From: Limnomonas spitsbergensis
Lineage: Eukaryota > Chlorophyta > Chlorophyceae > Chlamydomonadales
NCBI GenBank assembly: GCA_037349105.1
Contig: JAYJMM010000081.1
Coordinates: forward strand, 186,001-250,000
Reading direction: 5' to 3'
DNA: 64,000 nucleotides
Part shown: piece after piece, positions 13,633 through 25,600 of the stretch
How positions within the stretch are numbered: the stretch's first letter is position 1
Layout: each line of letters starts with the position of its first letter
Position numbers and translations under genes: made by a program
The notes under the pieces: model-generated
What the model was told of the DNA's origin: nothing
Seen by the model: only the letters and a program-made list of their open reading frames with translations
Databases searched by the model: none

Positions 13633-16600
13633 TCGCTGAACCCTGAATCTTTCAAGTCCCAAGCGACTACCGGTAGATGAGTCTTACGTAATCCCTCTCA
13701 ACCTATACAGCAAGACCCTCAGCGGCACCTCTGGACCATCCTCGCAGAGAGGGCGATGTTGTGAACCCCAAACTAGCCTTATTCTAAGACCTAGCCCTTG
13801 ACCTGAAGGTTCCAGGCAACCAGATGAGTCACACTTATCAAAACCTGTGAACCTATGCAATATATGCCAGATCCTGAACCATCCTCACAGATACCGTCAC
13901 GCTTTGAACCTCAACCCTCAATCCTACACCCTTAACCCTTAACCTGACAACTTCATATACCCCGCAACGAGGAACGTCATGCTCTACTCGTACCCTACCA
14001 ACCGATGTAGCCAGATCCTCATCAATGGTTCTGGACCCTTCGCACAGAGGGGGTCATGTCATGAACCCTAAACCCTACAACGTATACCCCACACCCTATA
14101 CTAAACCCTCCTATACTAAACCCTATACTAAACCCTCCGACGTCACGCAGCAAGATGAGTCAAGCTCTCTTCCAACCCTGCCTATGACGCAGCCAGATCC
14201 TCACCGATAGTTCTGGACCATTCGCACAGAGGTGGTCGCGTCGAAGTACTCCAGATTCGTGTCATAAGTGCGAGTAACATTCAGCAAGTCCTGTGACATG
14301 CATTGGTGAGGAGCCAGGGGTGGGATTCATTCAGGTGCAGTGACAAGAGTATATCTACCACACTCGCCACACATCATACCTGCCACACCCCTATCAAACC
14401 TGTCATACCTGCCACACCCGCCACACCTGTCATACCTGCCACACCTGTCGCATCTGTCACACCTGCCACACCTGCCACTCCTGGCACACATGGTGTTCCT
14501 GTCACACCTGTCACACCTGCCATACCTATCGTGCCTATCATACCTGTTACACCTGTCACACATGACGTGCCTGTCATACCTACTTTCACACATTCAAGCT
14601 GCAGATTCCAGCCTATCAATGCAAGGGGGGGACACTTCGACAAAGTGGCCCTGATGTGAATTTCAATACGGGAACGCTATCATTGCCTGTCATGAGCATA
14701 GTTTGCTCAAGGGTTGAGGGTGCAGGGTTTAGGGTGCAGGGTTTAAAAACATTTCAAATCCCGCCACCATCACCTGTTCCTAAAATCACCTGCAGCCTCC
14801 AGGTGTCTGTGATACCCGAAATGAACTGAAGTGTGTTGAGGGTTTAGGCTTAGGGCAAAGGTTTAAAACACACACTAGACATATGCCTGCTCCGAAATCG
14901 GCATGGCTCTGCAATCTGCATACCATCTCAGCAACCGTAAAATCCCCTTGAATGCGTGTCCTTGTTACAAAGTTAACGCAACCACCCACAGCCTTTTGCG
15001 AAAGGGCCACGCAGAGCGGACCGGAGGAGAACCACAAACACAAATAGAAAAACAGAAACGGAAAAGAAGAGTCACCTGAAGGTCCCAGCTGGTGCTTGTG
15101 AGCCCCATGCAAAAACAACATCAGTTGTAGGGTTCGATCTAAGGTTTATAAAATACTTCAAATCTAGACCTGCCCTGGCTCAGCACCCCTCCACTATGAT
15201 CAGAACATGAAGTCCCCTCGGCTGCGGCTAAGCTGTATGTTCCACCCAGTTCATGTTAGACCCAAAATAAACTGAAATTGGGATAGGCTTACAGTCCAAA
15301 GTCAAGAAACCATCAGCCCTAAGCCCTTTATCCCTACCCCCTCGTGAAAATGCATGTTCGTGAAATTCCCTCTGCTGCAGCAAACCTGCAGGTTCCAGCC
15401 AGTGCTTTTGAAACCCATAATAAACTTAATCTGGGGTAGGGAATAGGGATAAGAGACCTTCAATTATAAGCAAACCCGTTTTACCTTCCCCCCATGTGCG
15501 ACTGCATGTTCAAAAAAACTTGATTGATTATCACCTGCCCTCGACTGGGAAGGACTAACCCCTAAAACCTTAACCCTAAACAATTCCCTCGACTGGGAAG
15601 GACTAACCCCTAAACCGTTAACCCTAAACAATTCCCTCGACTGGGAAGGACTAACCCCTAAACCCTGAACCCTGAACAATTCCCTCGACTGGGAAGGACT
15701 AACCCCTGAACCGTTAACCCTAAACAATTCCCTCGACTGGGAAGGACTAACCCCTAAACCGTTAACCCTAAACAATTCCCTCGACTGGGAAGGACTAACC
15801 CCAAAACCGTAACCCTAAACAATTTCCTCGACTGGGAAGGACTAACCCCTAAACCCTTAACCCTAAACAATTCCCTCGACTGGGAAGGACTAACCCCTAA
15901 ACCCTTAACCCTAAACAATTCCCTCGACTGGGAAGGACTAACCCCTAAACCGTTAACCCTAAACAATTCCCTCGACTGGAAAGGACTAACCCCTAAACCC
16001 TGAACCCTAAACAATTCCCTCGACTGGGAAGGACTAACCCTCAAACCCTGAACCCTAAACAATTCCCTCGACTGGGAAGGATTAACCCTCAAACCCTGAA
16101 CCCTAAACAATTCCCTCGACTGGGAAGGACTAACCCTCAAACCCTGAACCCTAAACAATTCCCTCAACTGGGAAGGACTAACCCCTACACCCTGAACCCT
16201 AAACAATTCCCTCGCCTGGGAAGGACTGACCCCTTAACCCTGAACCCTAAACAATTCCCTTGACTGGGAAGGACTAACCCCTAAACCCTGAACCCTAAAC
16301 AATTCCCTCAACTGGGAAGGACTAACCCCTAAACCGTCAACCCTAAACAATTCCCTCGACTGGGAAGGACTAACCCCTAAAACCTTAACCCTAAACAATT
16401 CCCTCGACTGGGAAGGACTAACCCCTAAAACCTTAACCCTAAACAATTCCCTCGACTGGGAAGGACTAACCCCTAAACCCTTAACCCTAAATAATTCCCT
16501 CGACCGGGAAGGACTAACCCCTAAACCGTTAACCCTAAACAATTTTCCTCGACTGGGAAGAACTAACCCCTAAACCGTTAACCCTGAACAATTCCCTCGA

Positions 16601-19600
16601 CTGGGAAGGATTAACCCTCAAACCCTGAACCCTAAACAATTCCCTCGACTGGGAAGGACTAACCCCTAAAACCTTAACCCTAAACAATTCCCTCGACTGG
16701 GAAGGACTAACCCCTAAAACCTTAACCCTAAACAATTCCCTCGACTGGGAAGGACTAACCCCTAAAACCTTAACCCTAAACAATTCCCTCAACTGGGAAG
16801 GACTAACCCCTAAACCCTTAACCCTAAATAATTCCCTCGACCGGGAAGGACTAACCCCTAAACCGTTAACCCTAAACAATTTTCCTCGACTGGGAAGAAC
16901 TAACCCCTAAACCGTTAACCCTAAACAATTCCCTCGACTGGGAAGGATTAACCCTCAAACCCTGAACCCTAAACAATTCCCTCGACTGGGAAGGACTAAC
17001 CCCTAAACCCTGAACCCTAAACAATTCCCTCAACTGGGAAGGACTAACCCCAAAACCGTTCACCCTAAATAATTCCCTCGACTGGGAAGGACTAACCCCT
17101 AAACCGTTAACCCTAAACAATTCCCTCGACTGGGAAGGACTAACCCCTGAACCCTTAACCCTAAACAATTCCCTCGACTGGGAAGGCTAACCCCTAAACC
17201 CTTAACCCTAAACAACTCCCTCGGCTGGGAAGGATTAACCCTCAAACCCTGAACCCTGAACAATTCCCTCGACTGGGAAGGACTAACCCCTACACCCTTA
17301 ACCCTTAACAATTCCCTCGACTGGGAAGGACTAACCCCTAAACCCTTAACCCTAAACAATTCCCTCGACTGGGAAGGACTGACCCCTAAACCCTGAACCC
17401 TGAACAATTCCCTCGCCTGGGAAGGACTGACCCCTAAACCGTTAACCCTAAACAATTCCCTCGACTGGAAAGGACTAACCCCTAAACCCTGAACCCTAAA
17501 CAATTCCCTCGACTGGGAAGGATTAACCCTCAAACCCTGAACCCTAAACAATTCCCTCGACTGGGAAGAATTAACCCTCAAACCCTGAACCCTAAACAAT
17601 TCCCTCGACTGGGAAGGATTAACCCTCAAACCCTGAACCCTAAACAATTCCCTCAACTGGGAAGGACTAACCCCTACACCCTGAACCCTAAACAATTCCC
17701 TCGCCTGGGAAGGACTGACCCCTAAACCCTGAACCCTAAACAATTCCCTTGACTGGGAAGGACTAACCCCTAAACCGTCAACCCTAAACAATTCCCTCGA
17801 CTGGGAAGGACTAACCCCTAAAACCTTAACCCTAAACAATTCCCTCGACTGGGAAGGACAAACCCCTAAAACCTTAACCCTAAACAATTCCCTCGACTGG
17901 GAAGGACTAACCCCTAAACCCTTAACCCTAAATAATTCCCTCGACCGGGAAGGACTAACCCCTAAACCGTTAACCCTAAACAATTTTCCTCGACTGGGAA
18001 GAACTAACCCCTAAACCGTTAACCCTGAACAATTCCCTCGACTGGGAAGGATTAACCCTCAAACCCTGAACCCTAAACAATTCCCTCGACTGGGAAGGAC
18101 TAACCCCTAAAACCTTAACCCTAAACAATTCCCTCGACTGGGAAGGACTAACCCCTAAAACCTTAACCCTAAACAATTCCCTCCACTGGGAAGGACTAAC
18201 CCCTAAAACCTGAACCCTGAACAATTCCCTCGACTGGGAAGGATTAACCCTCAAACCCTGAACCCTAAACAATTCCCTCGACTGGGAAGGACTAACCCCT
18301 AAAACCTTAACCCTAAACAATTCCCTCGACTGGGAAGGACTAACCCCTAAAACCCTGAACCCTAAACAATTCCCTCGACTGGGAAGGACTAACCCCTAAA
18401 ACCTTAACCCTAAACAATTCCCTCAACTGGGAAGGACTAACCCCTAAACCCTTAACCCTAAATAATTCCCTCGACCGGGAAGGACTAACCCCTAAACCGT
18501 TAACCCTAAACAATTTTCCTCGACTGGGAAGAACTAACCCCTAAACCGTTAACCCTAAACAATTCCCTCGACTGGGAAGGATTAACCCTCAAACCCTGAA
18601 CCCTAAACAATTCCCTCGACTGGGAAGGACTAACCCCTAAACCCTGAACCCTAAACAATTCCCTCAACTGGGAAGGACTAACCCCAAAACCGTTCACCCT
18701 AAATAATTCCCTCGACTGGGAAGGACTAACCCCTAAACCGTTAACCCTAAACAATTCCCTCGACTGGGAAGGACTAACCCCTGAACCCTTAACCCTAAAC
18801 AATTCCCTCGACTGGGAAGGCTAACCCCTAAACCCTTAACCCTAAACAACTCCCTCGGCTGGGAAGGATTAACCCTCAAACCCTGAACCCTGAACAATTC
18901 CCTCGACTGGGAAGGACTAACCCCTACACCCTTAACCCTTAACAATTCCCTCGACTGGGAAGGACTAACCCCTAAACCCTTAACCCTAAACAATTCCCTC
19001 GACTGGGAAGGACTGACCCCTAAACCCTGAACCCTGAACAATTCCCTCGCCTGGGAAGGACTGACCCCTAAACCGTTAACCCTAAACAATTCCCTCGACT
19101 GGAAAGGACTAACCCCTAAACCCTGAACCCTAAACAATTCCCTCGACTGGGAAGGATTAACCCTCAAACCCTGAACCCTAAACAATTCCCTCAACTGGGA
19201 AGGACTAACCCCTACACCCTGAACCCTAAACAATTCCCTCGCCTGGGAAGGACTGACCCCTAAACCCTGAACCCTAAACAATTCCCTTGACTGGGAAGGA
19301 CTAACCCCTAAACCGTCAACCCTAAACAATTCCCTCGACTGGGAAGGACTAACCCCTAAAACCTTAACCCTAAACAATTCCCTCGACTGGGAAGGACAAA
19401 CCCCTAAAACCTTAACCCTAAACAATTCCCTCGACTGGGAAGGACTAACCCCTAAACCCTTAACCCTAAATAATTCCCTCGACCGGGAAGGACTAACCCC
19501 TAAACCGTTTACCCTAAACAATTTTCCTCGACTGGGAAGAACTAACCCCTAAACCGTTAACCCTGAACAATTCCCTCGACTGGGAAGGATTAACCCTCAA

Positions 19601-22600
19601 ACCCTGAACCCTAAACAATTCCCTCGACTGGGAAGGACTAACCCCTAAAACCTTAACCCTAAACAATTCCCTCGACTGGGAAGGACTAACCCCTAAAACC
19701 TTAACCCTAAACAATTCCCTCGACTGGGAAGGACTAACCCCTAAACCTTAACCCTAAACAATTCCCTCAACTGGGAAGGACTAACCCCTAAACCCTTAAC
19801 CCTAAATAATTCCCTCGACCGGGAAGGACTAACCCCTAAACCGTTAACCCTAAACAATTTTCCTCGACTGGGAAGAACTAACCCCTAAACCGTTAACCCT
19901 AAACAATTCCCTCGACTGGGAAGGATTAACCCTCAAACCCTGAACCCTAAACAATTCCCTCGACTGGGAAGGACTAACCCCTAAACCCTGAACCCTAAAC
20001 AATTCCCTCAACTGGGAAGGACTAACCCCAAAACCGTTCACCCTAAATAATTCCCTCGACTGGGAAGGACTAACCCCTAAACCGTTAACCCTAAACAATT
20101 CCCTCGACTGGGAAGGACTAACCCCTGAACCCTTAACCCTAAACAATTCCCTCGACTGGGAAGGCTAACCCCTAAACCCTTAACCCTAAACAACTCCCTC
20201 GGCTGGGAAGGATTAACCCTCAAACCCTGAACCCTGAACAATTCCCTCGACTGGGAAGGACTAACCCCTACACCCTTAACCCTTAACAATTCCCTCGACT
20301 GGGAAGGACTAACCCCTAAACCCTTAACCCTAAACAATTCCCTCGACTGGGAAGGACTGACCCCTAAACCCTGAACCCTGAACAATTCCCTCGACTGGGA
20401 AGGACTAACCCCTAAACCCTGAACCCTAAACAATTCCCTCGACTGGGAAGGACTAACCCCTAAACCCTGAACCCTAAACAATTCTCTCAACTGGGAAGGA
20501 CTGACCCCTAAACCGTTAACCCTAAACAATTCCCTCAACTGGGAAGGACTGACCCCTAAACCCTGAACCCTAAACAATTCCCTCGACTGGGAAGGACTAA
20601 CCCCTAAACCCTGAACCCTAAACAATTCCCTCGACTGGGAAGGACTGACCCCTAAACCCTGAACCCTAAACAATTCCCTTGACTGGGAAGGACTAACCCC
20701 TAAACCCTGAACCCTAAACAATTCCCTCAACTGGGAAGGACTAACCCCTAAACCTTTAACCCTAAACAATTCCCTCAACTGGGAAGGACTGACCCCTAAA
20801 CCGTTAACCCTAAACAATTCCCTCGACTGGGAAGGACTAACCCCTAAACCGTGAACCCTAAACAATTCCCTCGACTGGGAAGGACTTCGTCACCTGCAGG
20901 TTCCATCCAGTGCTTGTGTGTGAATCCGTGGCAATGAACACCTTAGTCGTGAGCGCGGCCACTCTACAGGCAACGGGCAGAAAGTAGATATAATCAGAGG
21001 CAGTGGAGAACAGAGAGGGAGGGGGGCACTGGGGGTGCATAAGGTCGTGTACTTATGTCTGTCCGAGACGAACATCTGGTCGTCTGCCACTATACAGGAT
21101 ATGCAATGAACGTCAAGGGGATCGACGTAGAGGCCATGGACAGCAATGAGGGAGGGAGGGAGGGACTGGAGGTTCATCATGCCATGCCATGCCAGTCCAA
21201 TACCAACAATTGAACATCTGGGTTGTGAGAGCAGCCACTCTTAGAATATGCAATAAAGGACAAGGGGATCGAATAAGAGGCCATGGACAGCAATGAGGGA
21301 GGAAGGGAGGGACTGGAGGTGCCGCATGCCATGCCTGTCCTTGATCAACACCTTGGTCCTGAGCGCAGCCCCTCAATGGGACAGGCATTGAACGACAAGG
21401 GGGGCTGAATCAGACGCCATGGACAAAAGGCGCTAACCCGCAGGTCCAAATAATGTCCCGCGGGTAAGCCGCCCCGCTCACTCCAGCAGCCCATCCATGC
21501 TGAATCTAATTCCCTGCCTCCCTCTGGGGAAGCGTCCCAATAAGTTCAGGGAAGCTATTCCCCAGTGTGACCAACCCCACACAATGCCACACACCACACT
21601 CGAATAAAATAGCCGCACAACACATACTTGTCCCCAGGGTGACGCAGCTTTTGACGGGAGGCAGTTGCTTCTTCACTAAAAAATAGTAAAGCCAAGCATA
21701 GAACACAATCGCACAAAATCTGCGCCCTCCCAGGCTCGCAGGCCGTGTCACTCACACATCATGCGTGACGTATTTGCTGACAGGGAGGTAGTAGTCGTTG
21801 ATTTGCAACGTGATGCCTTTCGCGGTAGCCTCTCTGCAAGGGGTTGGGGGGTACGCATCATGCCACTGATGGTGATTGGGTGCTGACGTTCAAATCAAGC
21901 TCTCCTTCAGCTAACATCGGGCTAAAATTCAGCTACAATTAAGCTAAAATTGGGCTCTACTTCAGCTAAAATCGAGCTATAAATCAGCTCTACTTAGGCT
22001 CAATCGAGCTAAAATTCAGCTATAATTCATCTAAGACTGAGCTCGAATTTAGCTACATTCCAGTTAAAATTGAGCTAAATTCAGCTATAATTCAGCTACA
22101 GTGGACCAATAACACTTGCTAGACTTGGTTCACTCCCATACCCCACATGTGACCACTGATGCAACGCTCTTTCCTCACTCTCTTTCCCCTCAACCCTCCA
22201 CCCTTAATTCCTGCATCTCTCTACTGCCCTCCCCCCCCCCCTCTCACCATTCTTTCACACACTCATGGCATGGAGGCATCAGTTACGTGGTGTACAAAAC
22301 ATCAAAACAAAACGTCCCATAATACCCATCCGGCGTTTGTAGTTTGCAATATACGCGTTCTATGGACAGTTTGATCGGTTTGATCAGTTTGATCAGTTTT
22401 CAGGTCATTGCCCCGCCACACGTAAGGGCTGGTTGGCAGGCTGAAATATGTACCTTCTAAATGCGGTGCCAATTATGCCCACTCGATGAGGACATTTGCA
22501 TCACAAAAACATAAAGGGAAGAACCTAGGGCATTAGCCCTGAACCCTGGCCACGCACTTGACAGGCTGATTCAAAACCTTCAGAAATATGTTTGTAAATC

Positions 22601-25600
22601 AACGCAGACGGGTAGGGATACCGAAGCAATAAACCCTAAACCCTGGCCATGCACCCAACTCTCAGTCCCAAACCCTGACAGCACTAGTGCATGTGATGCA
22701 ACTGAAAAGCAGAGGAAAACCAACGCCGAGGAAACGCAACCCCGACCTTGACCCTGAACCCTGAACCACGTACCGAGAAAGACTGAACGCTGTCTCGTAA
22801 ATTGTTTGAGCACCGTCATACGTCTGCGTTAGGTTGTAAAGCAGGTTAAAAAGCAGGTGTGAAACAGGTGTGAAAGCAGGTGTGGAAGCAGGTGTAAAAG
22901 CAGGTGTGGAAGCAGGTGTGGAAGCAGGTGTGAAAGCAGGTGTGAAAGCAGGCGTAGGGGGGGAAAGGTACCCCAACTCAACCCCAACCAGATTTAAGAG
23001 TGCGTGAAACGGGTGAAATACGTGAGAGCAGCGCAAGGTGTGAAAATAGGTGTGAAAGCAGGTGTGAAAGGTGAAGACAGATGTCACATCCTATCCCAGC
23101 CAGGTGAAAAGTGAAGCTAGTTGCGAATAATAGGTGGATGTATGTGGAAAATTGAACGTCAACAGCGCGGACGCTGCCTCTCTGGCCAATATCAATTGTT
23201 CATATATTCACAGTCACGCGCACCTGAGAAGCACCTGAGTGGCATTCATGAAAATGCAGCTAATTGCTGATGGGGATTCATTATGGATAACCGGTAATTG
23301 AAGTATCATGACACACACCTAGGGGTCCCTCTTGTACGGCTATTGTTTTAATTCATTACCATTATTTCATTAATTCATTGAAACATCCTCACACTCACCT
23401 GAGTGGCATTCACACATAAAGATGAATTCGTAGGAATTGTTCATATGTCTATTTATTAATCATGACACACACACCCGGGCACGCACCTCAGTGGCAGTCA
23501 TGTACTGAGTGGTGAACAGAGCCAGGACGAATAAGTATATGAGCTGCAGACAGGGGAACAAACAGTTATGGTGGGCGATATGGAGGTAGTCACGGCTGAA
23601 GTTACAACCGGAGTTAAAAATCGACTTACGAGCAGTGTTACGACCAGAGTTACAACCAGAGTTACAACTGCAGGTATAGAGAAACTGCCAGCCTGATTAA
23701 TCAGCTGCAGACCAGTGATTAATCAGCTGCAGACCAGTGATTAATCAGCTGCAGGCCAGCAATTAATCAGGTGTAGGCCAGCAATTAATCAGCTGCAGGC
23801 CAGCAATTAATCAGCTACAGACCAGTGATTTATCAGCTACAAACCAGCGATTAATCAGCTACATACCAGTGATTTATCAGCTACATACCAGCGCACCTCT
23901 GGACAGGGCATTCTGGACCAGGCCCCCCTCCAGGAACATTGCATTCTGTAGCCAGCCTGCAAAACTGACTCATCAACCGCCTGCCTTCATGCCAGCCTGC
24001 CTAACTGACTCATCAACCGCCTGCCCCATGCCAGCCTGCCTAACTGACTCATCAACCGCCTGCCTTCATGCCAGCCTGCAAAACTGACTCGTCAACGGCC
24101 TGCCTTCATGCCAGCCTGCCTAACTGACTCATCAACCGCCTGCCTTCATGCCAGCCTGCAAAACTGACTCGTCAACGGCCTGCCTTCATGCCAGCCTGCC
24201 TAACTGACTCATCAACCGCCTGCCTTCATGCCAGCCTGCCTAACTGACTCGTCAACCGCCTGCCTTCATGCCAGCCTGCAAAACTGACTCGTCAACTGCC
24301 TGCCTTCATGCCAGCCTGTCTAACTGACTCATCAACCGCCTGCCTTCATGCCAGCCTGCCTAACTGACTCATCAACCGCCTGCCTTCATGCCAGCCTGCA
24401 AAACTGACTCCTCAACCGCCTGCCTTCATGCCAGCCTGCCTAACTGACTCGTCAACCGCCTGCCTTCATGCCAGCCTGCCTAACTGACTCGTCAACCGCC
24501 TGCCTTCATGCCAGCCTGCCTAACTGACTCATCAACCGCCTGCCTTCATGCCAGCCTGCAAAACTGACTCGTCAACCGCCTGCCTTCATGCCAGCCTGCA
24601 AAACTGACTCGTCAACCGCCTGCCTTCATGCCAGCCTGCCTAACTGACTCATCAACCGCCTGCCTTCATGCCAGCCTGCCTAACTGACTCGTCAACCGCC
24701 TGCCTTCATGCCAGCCTGCAAAACTGACTCGTCAACCGCCTGCCTTCATGCCACCCTGCCTAACTGACTCATCAACCGCCTGCCTTCATGCCAGCCTGCA
24801 AAACTGACTCGTCAACCGCCTGCCTTCATGCCAGCCTGCCTAACTGACTCGTCAACCGCCTGCCTTCATGCCAGCCTGCCTAACTGACTCGTCAACCGCC
24901 TGCCTTCATGCCAGCCTGTCTAACTGACTCATCAACCGCCTGCCTTCATGCCAGCCTGCAAAACTGACTCGTCAACGGCCTGCCTTCATGCCAGCCTGCA
25001 AAACTGACGAATCAAGCGCCTGCCTGACTGCCTAACTGACCGACCGACCACCTGCCTAAGTGACCAACCGCCAGCATTCCCATATGTGTAACTCACCAAC
25101 CACCTATCTGCCTGTCTGTCTGCCTAACTAACCAACAGCGTGCCTGCCTGTCTGCCTGACTGTCTGCCTGCCTGCCTGTCTGCCTGACTGACTGACCAAC
25201 CGCCTGCCTGCCTGTCTTACTGCCTATCTGACTAACCATCCGCATGCCTACATGCCTGACTGAACAACCGCCTGCCTGCCTACCTGCCTAACTTACCAAC
25301 CACCTGCATGCCTGCCAGCCTAGACCCTGCACACATAGTGGCTGTGTTGAATACATAAAGACAGGGGGGTAGATAACCTGTCAGTCTGCCAGCCTGCCTA
25401 ACTGGAAAATCTCCGGCTTCCCTGACTGGCCCCTGCACTCACAATGGCTGCGTTGAGCATCGAGATGACTGGGGAGTAGATACCCTGCTTACATGCCTAC
25501 CTGCCTACCTGCCTAACTGCCTAACTGACCAACCACCGGCCTGCCTGCCTACCTGCCAACCAGCCTAACTGACCAACCACCGGCCTGCCTGCCCGACTGA

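Noticed and set aside
14327..14659. Overlapping open frames of about 100 codons on both strands
   Set aside because: Created by the 9-bp CACACCTGT array; the products are simple VTPATPVIP or RYDRCDRCG repeats.
15464..20865. Minus-strand frames repeating FRVNGLGVSPSQSREL
   Set aside because: Product of the 48-bp array (16 codons per unit). They sit wholly within an intron and start and stop where a unit shifts by one base.
15530..20885. A chromosome end or true telomere
   Set aside because: TTTAGGG-like motifs occur once or twice per 48-bp unit, not in pure tandem, and genes continue on both sides.
22430..22470. A further small exon between exons 4 and 5 of the 18-exon gene
   Set aside because: Some acceptor and donor pairs exist, but none fits the flanking phases well, and exons 4 and 5 already join perfectly (phase 2, giving SLSREATAK).
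23980..25025. CRISPR array
   Set aside because: The 40-bp units are directly adjacent with no unique spacers, in a eukaryotic intron, and no cas genes are present.
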